Shown here piece by piece: positions 1 to 7,810 of a stretch of 22,022 nucleotides of DNA; the stretch's first letter is position 1; each line of letters starts with the position of its first letter. Below the pieces are notes generated by a model. That model saw nothing but the letters and a program-made list of their open reading frames with translations. It was not told the origin of the DNA and searched no databases. Source of the stretch: JAIMBK01 sp040755975 (GTDB lineage: Bacteria > Bacillota > Desulfotomaculia > Desulfotomaculales > Nap2-2B); contig JBFLZY010000049.1 of NCBI GenBank assembly GCA_040755975.1, positions 1 to 22,022 on the forward strand, in the 5' to 3' direction. The position numbers and the translations under genes are program-made.

Positions 1-10
1 AAAGTAAACG

Positions 11-442
11 CTAGACCGGCCAGGCTTCCGGTTTCTGGGCCTGGTGGGGATGCTCCGGCCCGCGGTACACTTTTAATTTTTTAGCCATTGCCGCCCCCAG
101 CCGGTTGTGCGGGAGCATGCCGACGATTGCCTTGCGTACGGCAAATTCGGGCTTTTCCTGCATTAAAGCGGCATATTTGGTGACTTTCAGCCCGCCGGGG
201 TAGCCGGTATGGCGAACGTAGAGCTTTTTCTGCAGCTTGCTGCCTGTAAGGATGACTTTATCGGCATTAATCACGATTACGTGATCGCCGGTATCCACGT
301 GGGGGGTGAACTGGGGCTTGTGTTTTCCCCGCAAAAGGCGCGCCGCCTCCACCGCCAGACGCCCCAAAGACTTTCCTTTGGCGTCCAGCACGTACCATTT
401 CTTCTCAACCTCGCCCGGCTTGGCCATGTACGTCCGCTGCAT
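11..442 (-). CDS. rplM: Large ribosomal subunit protein L13 (uL13)
   Basis: Complete 143-residue L13, the usual length. It binds 23S rRNA early in 50S assembly. Family features seen are the N-terminal KKWYVLDAKGKSLGRLA segment, the HVDTGDHVIVINA core (about 48-60) and the KAIVGMLPHNRLG motif (about 104-116), followed by the basic C-terminal KVYRGPEHPHQAQ. The ATG at 442 is chosen because AAGGAGG lies about 8 nt upstream (451-458); a second Met at residue 6 is too close to be favoured. In Firmicutes rpsI (S9) normally follows, and it would lie just past the left edge of the window. The gene has its own promoter at 519-547. The identification is secure. Confidence 0.98.
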   Translation of the reverse strand: MQRTYMAKPGEVEKKWYVLDAKGKSLGRLAVEAARLLRGKHKPQFTPHVDTGDHVIVINADKVILTGSKLQKKLYVRHTGYPGGLKVTKYAALMQEKPEFAVRKAIVGMLPHNRLGAAMAKKLKVYRGPEHPHQAQKPEAWPV

Positions 443-459
443 CCAAAAAAAACCTCCTT

Positions 460-512
460 CCCTCCCGGATCACCTGTATGTTTAAAAAGCAAATTCTTTT
501 TCCAAAAGACAC
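460..512 (-). promoter_or_regulatory. Candidate L13 autoregulatory leader
   Basis: The roughly 70-nt rplM leader can fold into an extended hairpin: AAAAAG pairs with CTTTTT in the middle, and GTGT near the expected 5' end can pair with ACAT. Many Firmicutes have a structured L13 leader for autogenous control (known for the family). I cannot align this one to the published consensus from memory, so the call rests on position plus folding potential. Confidence 0.3.
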
Positions 513-518
513 GATGAT

Positions 519-547
519 ATTTTAATATAGCAGGAGGGCTATGTCAA
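519..547 (-). promoter_or_regulatory. Promoter of rplM (sigma-A type)
   Basis: On the minus strand TTGACA (542-547) is followed by a 17-nt spacer and TAAAAT (519-524). That is a perfect -35 and a 5/6 match at -10. The expected transcription start is near 512, giving a leader of about 70 nt before the rplM ATG. Confidence 0.85.
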
Positions 548-696
548 GCGCCGCCGGAAATTAATGTCTGGATGAGCCACAGTTTCGCTAACAACATTTT
601 TTAATAAAGTTGGGCACCTCCAGGGTATATAACCACTAAAAAAGGAGGGGTCATAGGACTTGAGGTCTTATATATCATCCAACGCGTAAGGAATAA

Positions 697-966
697 CTAT
701 CCGGAGTTCATATAATTTTTTGAACCAGAGTCCGTATTCACTATCGGCAAGTTTCCTGCTAGTTTTACTGGCCCAAAAGAGCCGGTATTCCAAATAATCA
801 TAGTAATTTGGGGTTCTGGATCAATTCCTCTGCCCTTATTTTCTTTAGTTTCGGCCACAGGCCTGCTACATCCTGTCGTCCAAAGAAAGGTTAAGGCTAC
901 AATGGCTAAAAAAACGTAAATCCGCAGAGTCCGCCGGGTATTTTTTAAATGGGCCTTACACATCAT
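697..966 (-). CDS. Possible small lipoprotein, hypothetical
   Basis: An 89-residue reading frame with a basic N-terminus (KNTRRTLRIY), a hydrophobic stretch at about 17-29 and a Cys at residue 33 in the context WTTGC. It looks like a lipoprotein signal peptide, although the -3 residue is Thr rather than Leu/Val/Ile, so the lipobox is imperfect. The rest (Pro-, Gly- and Asn-rich, about 55 residues) matches no family I recognise. No clear SD precedes either Met (966 or 963). It stands alone between rplM and the atp terminator beside short direct repeats, in AT-rich sequence unlike its neighbours. It may be a real exported protein, a decayed gene or a chance frame. Confidence 0.4.
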   Translation of the reverse strand: MMCKAHLKNTRRTLRIYVFLAIVALTFLWTTGCSRPVAETKENKGRGIDPEPQITMIIWNTGSFGPVKLAGNLPIVNTDSGSKNYMNSG

Positions 967-988
967 ATTGTTCGTAAAAGAACAGAGG

Positions 989-1029
989 GCAAGCAGGGAC
1001 GGTTACTATAGCAAGGCGGGGACGGTACT
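989..1029. repeat. Two imperfect GCAAG(G)C-GGGACGG-TACT direct repeats
   Basis: Copies at 989-1007 (GCAAGCAGGGACGGTTACT) and 1011-1029 (GCAAGGCGGGGACGGTACT) share a GGGACGG core and are spaced 22 nt apart. They sit between the lipoprotein ORF and the atp operon terminator. The GGGACGGT core resembles dispersed repeat debris seen in related genomes, but that link is from memory. There is no transposase gene nearby. Confidence 0.55.
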
Positions 1030-1086
1030 TACCCGGCCTAAAACAGGATCTTAAGATCCCCGGCGCCTATGCCCGGGCGCACAGAA

Positions 1087-1117
1087 AATAAAAAAACCAG
1101 GGAACCCCCTGGTTTTT
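1087..1117 (-). terminator. Rho-independent terminator of the atp operon
   Basis: Perfect 8-bp stem AACCAGGG (1095-1102) / CCCTGGTT (1107-1114) with a 4-nt loop. On the minus strand the transcript continues into a run of seven T then ATTTT. It lies about 35 nt after the atpC stop codon. The plus strand also has a short T run, so weak bidirectional action is possible. Confidence 0.93.
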
Positions 1118-1151
1118 CTTTGATTCGATTTAAAGAAAATCAATCTAAAAT

Positions 1152-1565
1152 CTAAATCCCCTCCAGCGCCTTGAGGCGGTTTAACGCCCGCTTTAAAGCG
1201 GCTTCCGCCCTGGCCACGTCGATGTCCGGCGTTCTGGACGCCAGCCTGGCCTGGGCGCGCTCGCGGGCCGCTTCCGCCCGGGCGCGGTCGATCTGGTCTT
1301 CCCGTTCGGCCGCCCGGGAAAGAATGGTCACCCGGCTGTTCCGCACTTCCACGAAACCGCCAGCCACGGCAATCTTCAGAGGCTTCTCGCCGCCCTCCTG
1401 ATACACCCTGACCAGCCCGATGTTCAGCGTGCTGACCAGCGGCGCGTGGTCGGGCAAAAAGCCCATTTCGCCTTCGGTGCCGGGCACGATGACGTAGCGG
1501 ATATCTCCGCTGTAGACTTTCCGCTCCGGAGTAACGATCTCCAGGCGCTGTGTTTTTTCCGCCAT
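1152..1565 (-). CDS. atpC: F1Fo ATP synthase subunit epsilon
   Basis: 137 residues, normal for the full-length bacterial epsilon. It is a central-stalk subunit that couples rotation to the catalytic head and can inhibit ATP hydrolysis. The N-terminal beta-sandwich shows LEIVTPERKVYSGDIRYVIV and the family signature GEMGFLPDHAPLVSTL (about 32-47). The C-terminal two-helix hairpin is rich in Ala, Arg and Glu (about 88-135). The ATG at 1565 starts 2 nt after the atpD stop, so translation is probably coupled. It is the last gene of the operon, before the terminator at 1087-1117. Confidence 0.98.
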   Translation of the reverse strand: MAEKTQRLEIVTPERKVYSGDIRYVIVPGTEGEMGFLPDHAPLVSTLNIGLVRVYQEGGEKPLKIAVAGGFVEVRNSRVTILSRAAEREDQIDRARAEAARERAQARLASRTPDIDVARAEAALKRALNRLKALEGI

Positions 1566-1567
1566 TT

Positions 1568-2974
1568 TTATGCACTTCCTTCGAGCAGGCGCTTCCCTTT
1601 CTCCACGGCCTCTTCAATCACGCCCACCATGTAGAAGGCTTCCTCCGGTAGCTCGTCGTGCTTGCCCTCCAGGATTTCCTTGAAGCCCCGCATGGTCTCC
1701 TTTAAGGGCACGTAAACGCCGGGCATGCCCGTAAAGGCTTCCGCCACGTGGAAGGGCTGCGAGAGGTAGCGCTGCAGTTTTCTGGCCCGGGCCACGATGA
1801 GCTTATCTTCGTCCGACAACTCCTCCATGCCCAGGATGGCGATGATGTCCTGCAGTTCCTTGTAACGCTGCAGCACCTTCTGGACGCCGCGCGCCACCTG
1901 GTAATGCTCGTCGCCCACCACGCGCGGGTCTAAGATGCGCGAAGTGGAATCCAGCGGGTCCACCGCCGGGTAAAGCCCCAGCTCGGCGATCTGCCGGGAA
2001 AGCACCACGGTGGCGTCCAGGTGGGCAAAGGTGGTGGCCGGCGCCGGGTCGGTCAGGTCGTCAGCCGGGACGTACACGGCCTGCACGGAGGTAACGGAAC
2101 CTTTGCGCGTGGAGGTAATCCGCTCCTGCAGGTGGCCCATTTCGGTGGCCAGGGTGGGCTGGTAACCCACGGCGGAAGGCATCCGCCCCAGCAGCGCGGA
2201 AACCTCCGAACCGGCCTGGGTGAAGCGGAAGATGTTGTCGATAAAGAGGAGCACGTCGGCGCCCTCTTCGTCCCGGAAATACTCGGCCATGCACAGGCCC
2301 GTCAGGCCCACCCGCAGGCGGCACCCCGGCGGCTCGTTCATCTGGCCGAAAACCATGATGGTCTTGTCCAGAACACCGGCCTCGGTCATTTCCAGGTAAA
2401 GGTCGTTGCCTTCGCGGGTCCGCTCGCCCACGCCGGCAAACACGGAGATGCCGCCGTGCTGCTTGGCAATGTTGTTGATCAGCTCCATCACGATTACCGT
2501 CTTGCCCACGCCGGCGCCGCCGAACATGGCGATCTTGCCGCCTTTGAGGAAGGGCACCAGCAGGTCAATCACCTTCAGGCCCGTTTCCAGCTGCTCGGCC
2601 CGGGTGGACTGCTCGGCCACGGTCGGAGCGGGACGGTGAATGGGATAATAAGCATCGCTGACGACCGGCCCTTTCCCGTCAATGGGCTTGCCCAGCACGT
2701 CCACCAGCCGGCCTAAAACGGGCCGGCCCACCGGAACGGTAATGGGCTTTCCGGTATCGACGACCTTTGTTCCGCGCTTCAAGCCGTCGGTGGAAGACAT
2801 GGCCACCGTGCGCACGGCGTTGTTGCCCAGGTGCTGAGCGACTTCCAGAACCAGTTCGTCCGCGCCTTCCCGCTCTATTTTCAGCGCGTTGTATATGTCG
2901 GGTACCTGGCCGGGAGGGAACCGGACGTCCACCACCACGCCGATAACCTGAACTACTTCGCCAACATTGTTCAT
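1568..2974 (-). CDS. atpD: F1Fo ATP synthase subunit beta (catalytic)
   Basis: 468 residues, full length. This is the catalytic subunit of the alpha3beta3 head and makes ATP from ADP and phosphate. Seen are the P-loop GGAGVGKT (152-159), the catalytic-Glu motif GERTREG (Glu184), the IDNIFRFTQAGSEVSALLGRMPS stretch beginning at about 245, and a DELSEED-like lever written EELSDED near residue 400. Two positions that are Ala and Thr in most bacteria are Cys here (NEPPGCR, Cys218; LTGLCMAEY, Cys228); I recall the same pair in related clostridia, so this looks like a clade trait rather than an error. It follows atpG by 33 nt. The SD (AAAGGGGTG) is rather far from the ATG. Confidence 0.99.
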   Translation of the reverse strand: MNNVGEVVQVIGVVVDVRFPPGQVPDIYNALKIEREGADELVLEVAQHLGNNAVRTVAMSSTDGLKRGTKVVDTGKPITVPVGRPVLGRLVDVLGKPIDGKGPVVSDAYYPIHRPAPTVAEQSTRAEQLETGLKVIDLLVPFLKGGKIAMFGGAGVGKTVIVMELINNIAKQHGGISVFAGVGERTREGNDLYLEMTEAGVLDKTIMVFGQMNEPPGCRLRVGLTGLCMAEYFRDEEGADVLLFIDNIFRFTQAGSEVSALLGRMPSAVGYQPTLATEMGHLQERITSTRKGSVTSVQAVYVPADDLTDPAPATTFAHLDATVVLSRQIAELGLYPAVDPLDSTSRILDPRVVGDEHYQVARGVQKVLQRYKELQDIIAILGMEELSDEDKLIVARARKLQRYLSQPFHVAEAFTGMPGVYVPLKETMRGFKEILEGKHDELPEEAFYMVGVIEEAVEKGKRLLEGSA

Positions 2975-3007
2975 CTTTTGATCTGCACCCCTTTCATCGT
3001 CTCGCCC

Positions 3008-3856
3008 TTATTCGAGGGCGGCCGCGCCGCTGACGACTTCCAGGATTTCCTTGGTAATGGCCGTCTGCCGGGCGCGGTTCATCGCCAGTGTCAACTTATC
3101 AATCATTTCCCCGGCGTTCTTGGAGGCGTTGTCCATGGCCGTCATCCGCGCGCTGTGCTCGCTGGCCTTGGATTCCAAAAGCGCGTAGAAAACGGTGTTC
3201 TCCACGTACAACGGCAACAGCTCTTTAAGCACTTCCTCCGCCGAGGGTTCAAAAATGTAGTCTATGTACCCCTTGTCGCCTTCCCGGGGAGGCTCCACCG
3301 GCAACAGGCGCACCATCGCCGGCCGCTGGACCAGCACGTTGACAAACTCGCTGTAAACCAGGTAGACGGCGTCAAACTCCCCGGCCGTATATTTTTCGAT
3401 GACAAAGCGGGCGATCTCCTGAGCCTGGGGGAAGCGGACAGTTTCGCCCAACCGGATGTACTGGGCGGCGATGTGGTAACCGCGGCGCCGGAAAAAGTCC
3501 CGCCCTTTCCGGCCCACGCTGACCAGGCTGACGTTGTCGAATTTTTTGATTTCCCGGGTGGCGCGGCGAATCAGGTTGGCGTTAAACCCGCCGCACAAGC
3601 CCCGGTCGGCGGTAACCACGATAAAGGCCGCCTTCTCCGGTTCCCTGGCCTCCAGCAGGGGCAACTTCACCCCCTGCGCAAAGGCCGCCAGCCGGCCCAA
3701 CACTTCTCTCATCCGCCGGGCGTAGGGGCGGGCGGCGATCACCTGGTCCTGGGCTTTTTGCATCTTGGCCGCCGATACCGCCTTCATGGCCTTGGTAATC
3801 TGCTGCGTGCTTTTAATGCTGCGGATGCGCCGTCTTAAATCCCGTAAACTGGGCAT
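3008..3856 (-). CDS. atpG: F1Fo ATP synthase subunit gamma
   Basis: 282 residues, the usual length. It forms the rotating central shaft inside the alpha3beta3 head. The N-terminal coiled-coil helix shows the conserved LRDLRRRIRSIKSTQQITKAM segment, the middle has the GLCGGFNANL motif (about 86-95), and the C-terminal helix contains the conserved RMTAMDNASKNA followed by MNRARQ..ITKEI (about 236-275). The ATG at 3856 has a good SD (AAGGTGG) about 12 nt upstream. Unlike its neighbours it is separated from the upstream atpA by 158 nt, and that spacer is filled with short repeats. Confidence 0.98.
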   Translation of the reverse strand: MPSLRDLRRRIRSIKSTQQITKAMKAVSAAKMQKAQDQVIAARPYARRMREVLGRLAAFAQGVKLPLLEAREPEKAAFIVVTADRGLCGGFNANLIRRATREIKKFDNVSLVSVGRKGRDFFRRRGYHIAAQYIRLGETVRFPQAQEIARFVIEKYTAGEFDAVYLVYSEFVNVLVQRPAMVRLLPVEPPREGDKGYIDYIFEPSAEEVLKELLPLYVENTVFYALLESKASEHSARMTAMDNASKNAGEMIDKLTLAMNRARQTAITKEILEVVSGAAALE

Positions 3857-3890
3857 TGCTTTCTCTCACCACCTTCAAGCAAAACCTTGT

Positions 3891-3932
3891 AACCGCTGAA
3901 GGCCCAAAGTACACAGGCACAAAGGTATAAAG
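3891..3932. repeat. GGCACAAAG-type short tandem repeat in the atpA-atpG spacer
   Basis: Degenerate 8-9-nt units on the plus strand: AAGGCCCAAAG, AGGCACAAAGG and TATAAAG. The block opens with AACCGC, as does the related block at 8263-8289, and shares AGGCACAAA with the block upstream of cysK at 20934-20954. Confidence 0.6.
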
Positions 3933-3998
3933 TAAAAGATCCTCCGCCATCCTTCGCCCCGCGCACCAGAATACCTCTTTCCTTACAGCTCCTTTCAT

Positions 3999-4026
3999 CA
4001 CCAACCACCAACCACTAACCACTAAC
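3999..4026. repeat. Heptamer tandem repeat (CACYAAC)x4 overlapping the end of atpA
   Basis: Four exact-length 7-nt units in a row: CACCAAC, CACCAAC, CACTAAC, CACTAAC. On the coding (minus) strand they read GTTAGTG / GTTGGTG, and the atpA stop codon TAG (4015-4017) lies inside the array. The last three atpA codons (Val-Ser-Gly) are also repeat-encoded. Confidence 0.9.
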
Positions 4027-5544
4027 AAATGTTTTCTTAAATTCCGTAATGGCCGCTCTCAAGGCCTCTTCCGTTTCCTTGCTCAATTGCCCCGTCTTGG
4101 CGATTGCTTCGCCCACCTCCGGGTGGCTGGCCCGCATATATTTCAAAAACTCGGCCTCAAAGGGCAGGACCCTTTCCGCCGGCAGGTCGTCCAGGTACCC
4201 GTTGACGCCGGCGTAAATAACCATGACCTGCTCTTCCACCGCCATGGGCACGTACTGGTCCTGCTTGAGCAGCTCCACCATGCGCTCGCCGCGGATGAGC
4301 CGCGCCTGCGTCGCCTTGTCCAGTTCGGAGCCGAACTGGGCAAAGGCCGCCAGCTCCCGGTACTGGGCCAAATCCAGGCGCAGCCGGCCGGCCACCTGCT
4401 TCATGGCTTTAATCTGCGCCGCGCCGCCCACGCGGGAGACGGAGAGGCCCACGTTGATGGCCGGGCGCACGCCTGCGTAAAAGAGGTCGGGCTCCAGGTA
4501 AATCTGCCCGTCGGTAATGGAAATCACGTTGGTCGGGATGTAGGCGGAAACGTCCCCGGCCTGGGTTTCGATAATCGGCAGCGCCGTCAGCGAACCGCCG
4601 CCGTACTGGTCGTTCAGCTTGCAGGCCCGCTCCAGCAGCCGGGAATGGAGGTTGAAGACGTCGCCCGGGTACGCCTCCCGGCCGGGCGGGCGCCTTAAGA
4701 GCAGCGAGAGTTCGCGGTAGGCCACCGCCTGCTTGGACAGGTCGTCGTAGATGACCAGCACGTGCTTGCCCTGTTCCAAAAACTCCTCGCCCATGGCGCA
4801 ACCGGCGTACGGGGCAATGTACAAAAGCGGTGCCGGGTCCGAAGCGGTGGCCGAAACCACGATGGTGTAATCCATGGCCCCGTAATCGGTAAGCTTCTGA
4901 ATTACCCCGGCTACGGTGGAAGCCTTCTGGCCGATGGCGATGTATATGCAGATGACGTCTTTGCCCTTTTGGTTGATGATCGTGTCTACGCAAATGGCCG
5001 TTTTCCCCGTCTGACGGTCGCCCAGGATCAATTCCCGCTGGCCCCGCCCGATGGGGATCATGGAGTCGATGGCCTTGAGACCCGTCTGGAGGGGCTGGTT
5101 TACCGGCCGGCGGAAAATGACGCCCGGAGCGATGCGCTCGATTGGGCGGAATTTATCGCTTTGGATGGGCCCCTTGCCGTCGATGGGGCGCCCCAGGGGG
5201 TTGACCACCCGGCCGATCAGCGCGTCCCCCACCGGCACGGAAGCAATCCGCCCGGTGCGCTTGACGATATCCCCTTCTTTAATGTGGTAGTAAGGACCCA
5301 GCAAAACACAGCCGACGTTATCTTCCTCCAGGTTAAGCGCCATGGCCAGCACCGGCTCCCCGCCTTCCTCCGGCGCAGGGAATTCCAAAAGTTCCATGGA
5401 CATACAGTCCTCGACACCGTATACCCGGGCGATCCCGTCGCCGACCTGGATAACGGTGCCGATGTCGCGCATTTCTACTTTCGCTTCGTATTTCTCGATC
5501 TGCTGCCGAATGATCGAACTGATCTCTTCCGGTCGCAAATTCAT
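4015..5544 (-). CDS. atpA: F1Fo ATP synthase subunit alpha
   Basis: 509 residues, slightly over the usual 502-505. This is the non-catalytic nucleotide-binding subunit of the F1 head. Seen are the N-terminal helix that contacts delta, the IGTVIQVGDGIARVYG beta-barrel (28-43), the P-loop GDRQTGKT (175-182), and SVSRVGGAAQ, which carries the arginine finger near residue 373. The ATG at 5544 follows an AGGGGTGA-type SD. The C-terminal FVSG is written in the heptamer repeat that continues downstream, so the repeat may have set or shifted the stop codon. It sits 27 nt after atpH. Confidence 0.99.
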   Translation of the reverse strand: MNLRPEEISSIIRQQIEKYEAKVEMRDIGTVIQVGDGIARVYGVEDCMSMELLEFPAPEEGGEPVLAMALNLEEDNVGCVLLGPYYHIKEGDIVKRTGRIASVPVGDALIGRVVNPLGRPIDGKGPIQSDKFRPIERIAPGVIFRRPVNQPLQTGLKAIDSMIPIGRGQRELILGDRQTGKTAICVDTIINQKGKDVICIYIAIGQKASTVAGVIQKLTDYGAMDYTIVVSATASDPAPLLYIAPYAGCAMGEEFLEQGKHVLVIYDDLSKQAVAYRELSLLLRRPPGREAYPGDVFNLHSRLLERACKLNDQYGGGSLTALPIIETQAGDVSAYIPTNVISITDGQIYLEPDLFYAGVRPAINVGLSVSRVGGAAQIKAMKQVAGRLRLDLAQYRELAAFAQFGSELDKATQARLIRGERMVELLKQDQYVPMAVEEQVMVIYAGVNGYLDDLPAERVLPFEAEFLKYMRASHPEVGEAIAKTGQLSKETEEALRAAITEFKKTFVSG

Positions 5545-5571
5545 CTCTTCATTTCACCCCTATCTTTTCGG

Positions 5572-6114
5572 TTAACTTATTTGCCGTAAATGCTCCCGCA
5601 TACCGGCCAGCCTGGTTTTTACGCTGCCGTCGATGACCCGGTCGCCGATGCGCACGACCACCCCGCCGATCAGGGAAGGGTCCACGGAATATTCGGCCCG
5701 CACCTTTTTGCACGTTATTTTCTCCAGAACCTCATTCAGCTTTTTCCTTTCCTCCTCCGTCAACTCCACAGCGCTGGTTACCTCCACCTGCACCAGGTTC
5801 CGGGCCCGGTCGGCCATCCCGGTAAAGTACGTAACGATATCGTGCAAAAACATCTCGCGCTTGTGGTCAATCAATAAGTAAAGGAAGTTATTCGCTGTCC
5901 GGGAAATTCTCCCGGCAAAAATGTTCTTAACAATCTCCTTTTTTTCTTCCGGAGTAATTTGGGGGTGGTACAAAACTTTTTGCAGTTCGCGGGAACCGGC
6001 AATGACCCGGTCGATTGCCTGCAGTTCCTCCTCCAGCTGGTCGATGTTTCCCTGGTCGCTGGCAATCGCAAAAAGGGCCTCCGCGTAGCGGGACCCCACG
6101 GCCCCCTTTAGCAT
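5572..6114 (-). CDS. atpH: F1Fo ATP synthase subunit delta (OSCP)
   Basis: 180 residues, normal length. It clamps the peripheral b-dimer stalk to the top of the alpha3beta3 head. The N-terminal helical domain starts GSRYAEALFAIASDQG, and FLYLLIDHKREMFLHDIVTYF fits the middle of the family. The C-terminal GGVVVRIGDRVIDGSVKTRLAGMR is the most conserved stretch (about 151-174). The ATG at 6114 overlaps the end of atpF by 7 nt, a typical coupled junction that keeps b and delta synthesis matched. Confidence 0.97.
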   Translation of the reverse strand: MLKGAVGSRYAEALFAIASDQGNIDQLEEELQAIDRVIAGSRELQKVLYHPQITPEEKKEIVKNIFAGRISRTANNFLYLLIDHKREMFLHDIVTYFTGMADRARNLVQVEVTSAVELTEEERKKLNEVLEKITCKKVRAEYSVDPSLIGGVVVRIGDRVIDGSVKTRLAGMREHLRQIS

Positions 6115-6596
6115 GGCAGATCCCCTGCCTCTTTAATAAAATCGTAAACAAGCTGCCGCTGTACTTCCGGGGTAATGGTCCGGCCGATGATCTTTCCCGC
6201 GACCAGCACCGACAGCGCAGCCACCTGATCCCGCAACTCGCGAACCGCCTTCTCCCTCTCCCGCTGTATATCGGCAAGCGCGCTCTCCTTCACCCGGTCG
6301 GCCTCTTCCCTGGCCGCGGCGATGATTTCCTGCGCCTGCAATTCCGCGGCCCTGGTCGCCTGCGCCAGGATCCCCTGCGCTTCCTCCCTGGCCTTCTGCA
6401 GATCCGCCAGGTACTGCTGTTTCAGCTTTTCTGCCTGGGCCCGCTCTTCCTCGGCGGCGGCCACGTTATTGGCGATATATTCCTGACGATCCTTAAGCAG
6501 CTTGGCGATCGGCTTATAAGCGACTACGCGCAGAAAAATTAACAAGACCACAAAGTGAAAAATTTGCGCCAGCAGGGTGGCGTTAAATTCCAGCAA
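6108..6596 (-). CDS. atpF: F1Fo ATP synthase subunit b
   Basis: 162 residues, the usual size of a homodimeric b. One N-terminal membrane helix (about 5-27, LLAQIFHFVVLLIFLRVVAY) is followed by a long charged coiled coil rich in Ala, Glu, Gln, Arg and Lys (about 30-140). It forms the stator stalk from the membrane to delta. Translation starts at TTG 6596, chosen because AAGGAGGG (6605-6612) lies 8 nt upstream and the next Met is far into the protein. The upstream 129 nt contain a long hairpin separating it from atpE. Confidence 0.97.
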   Translation of the reverse strand: MLEFNATLLAQIFHFVVLLIFLRVVAYKPIAKLLKDRQEYIANNVAAAEEERAQAEKLKQQYLADLQKAREEAQGILAQATRAAELQAQEIIAAAREEADRVKESALADIQREREKAVRELRDQVAALSVLVAGKIIGRTITPEVQRQLVYDFIKEAGDLPC

Positions 6597-6657
6597 GGTC
6601 TATTCCCTCCTTCCACTTCCTGACCCGGCAAAAACCGGCAACCCCTGACCAGGATTA

Positions 6658-6715
6658 CTAACAAAGGGAAGGCAATAGCATAGAAATGACCTCTATGCTA
6701 TGCCGTCCTTGTTAG
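6658..6715 (-). promoter_or_regulatory. Long intercistronic hairpin between atpE and atpF
   Basis: The arms 6658-6684 and 6692-6715 pair over about 24 positions around a 7-nt loop. The inner 10 bp (ATAGCATAGA / TCTATGCTAT) are perfect and the outer part (CTAACAA..GGCA / TGCC..TTGTTAG) has small mismatches. There is no T run on the minus-strand side, so it is not a standard terminator. It lies 11 nt after the atpE stop, where it could protect the atpE message end or be an RNA-processing site (inference). Confidence 0.8.
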
Positions 6716-6725
6716 CGTTTGCTTT

Positions 6726-6959
6726 TTAACCAATCTTGCCAAACAGCATGAAAGCGATGACCACACCAATAATCGGAAGAGCCTCGATCAAACCAATACC
6801 GATAAACATCGTGGTAAAAATTGTACCTCTGGCCTCCGGCTGACGGGCTACCGCCTGCACGGCGCTAAAAGTAGCCAGACCGTCACCGATGCCTGCGCCC
6901 AAAGCGCCCAGTCCCACCGCTAAAGCAGTACCAATGGCAGCACCGGCTCCTACTTCCAT
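6726..6959 (-). CDS. atpE: F1Fo ATP synthase subunit c (proton type)
   Basis: 77 residues forming two membrane helices (about 5-27 and 50-74) joined by the polar loop ARQPEARG (38-45). It oligomerises into the rotor ring. The ion-binding carboxylate is Glu59 in GLIEALPIIGVV. The Gln of helix 1 and the Ser/Thr after the Glu that mark sodium-binding rings are absent (Ala follows the Glu), so a proton-driven enzyme is predicted. The ATG has a very strong SD (AGGAGGGAGAG), which fits the need for many c copies per enzyme. It is flanked by the hairpin at 6658-6715 and lies 75 nt from atpB. Confidence 0.98.
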   Translation of the reverse strand: MEVGAGAAIGTALAVGLGALGAGIGDGLATFSAVQAVARQPEARGTIFTTMFIGIGLIEALPIIGVVIAFMLFGKIG

Positions 6960-7034
6960 CTCTCTCCCTCCTTTCCCAGGAAACCTTTCCGAATTAACCA
7001 GGTATTGACTTAACTCGTAATTTACTTGCTTCGC

Positions 7035-7787
7035 TTAATGATCCTCGGCAACTTTTTGACCGACGTAGACGATGCTTAACATGGTAAAGATAAACGCCTG
7101 AATGCAGCCGACGAAGATGCTGTACCCCAACCAGACCACCGGAACGATAAACCCGCCGGCGAAATCAACCACCACCGGCAACAGCCCCAGAATCACCAGG
7201 ATCAAAACCTCGCCGGCGTAAATGTTCCCGTAAAGACGGAAGGACAGCGTTACGGGCTTCGACAAATCTTCGACGATGTTGATCGGCAGGAAAAACCAGT
7301 AAGGCTCTAAATAGTGCTTGAAATGCTTTCCGCCTTTGTAACGGATCCCGTAATACTGAAACAGGAAAAAGGTGCAGATGGCGAGGCCGACGGTCGTGTT
7401 CAAATCGGCGGTCGGGGAAGTAAGGGTGGGAACCAAGCCTAACAAATTGGAAAACAGGATAAAGATAAAATAGGTCAGCGCAATGCCCAAAAAAGACATC
7501 GCTTTCACCGGGTCGTGAATCTGGTCGTGCACCAGGCCCTTGACAAAGTCGTAAATCATTTCAATCATGACCTGCAGCTTGTTGGGCCTCTTCATGTCCA
7601 TATTGCGCGTCGCCGCTACGACAAAAAGGGCCACCAGGATCATGGTGATCCACGTCACGATGATGGTGCGCGGATTCAAATCGACGGGGAAATTGCCGAT
7701 GGCGCCCAAATGCCAGTGTTCGTGCGGAAAACCCCAAAAATTTAACCTCTCCTCGATCTCGTGCAGTCCCACTTTGGCCAAACTCAC
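7035..7787 (-). CDS. atpB: F1Fo ATP synthase subunit a
   Basis: About 250 residues with five or more membrane helices. It forms the proton half-channels next to the c ring. The essential Arg is seen at 184 in LSFRLYGNIYAGEV, and the C-terminal helix has GYSIFVGCIQAFIFTML. The longest frame begins with GTG at 7787, but that GTG overlaps the SD AAAGGGG itself. The TTG two codons later (7779-7781) has better spacing, about 5 nt, and is the likelier start, giving 248 residues. It is the first of the eight core atp genes, preceded by atpI. Confidence 0.97.
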   Translation of the reverse strand: MSLAKVGLHEIEERLNFWGFPHEHWHLGAIGNFPVDLNPRTIIVTWITMILVALFVVAATRNMDMKRPNKLQVMIEMIYDFVKGLVHDQIHDPVKAMSFLGIALTYFIFILFSNLLGLVPTLTSPTADLNTTVGLAICTFFLFQYYGIRYKGGKHFKHYLEPYWFFLPINIVEDLSKPVTLSFRLYGNIYAGEVLILVILGLLPVVVDFAGGFIVPVVWLGYSIFVGCIQAFIFTMLSIVYVGQKVAEDH

Positions 7788-7810
7788 CCCTTTCTGTTTT
7801 TAGATTTTAA

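Noticed and set aside
638..715. Plus-strand frame ending ..GLEVLYIIQRVRNNYPEFI with a GGAGG in front
   Set aside because: Looks protein-like but has no in-frame start codon after the SD and is only about 25 codons; at most a gene remnant.
3813..4028. 71-codon minus-strand frame in the atpA-atpG spacer
   Set aside because: Made mostly of the tandem repeats, overlaps atpA and atpG out of frame, and resembles no protein.
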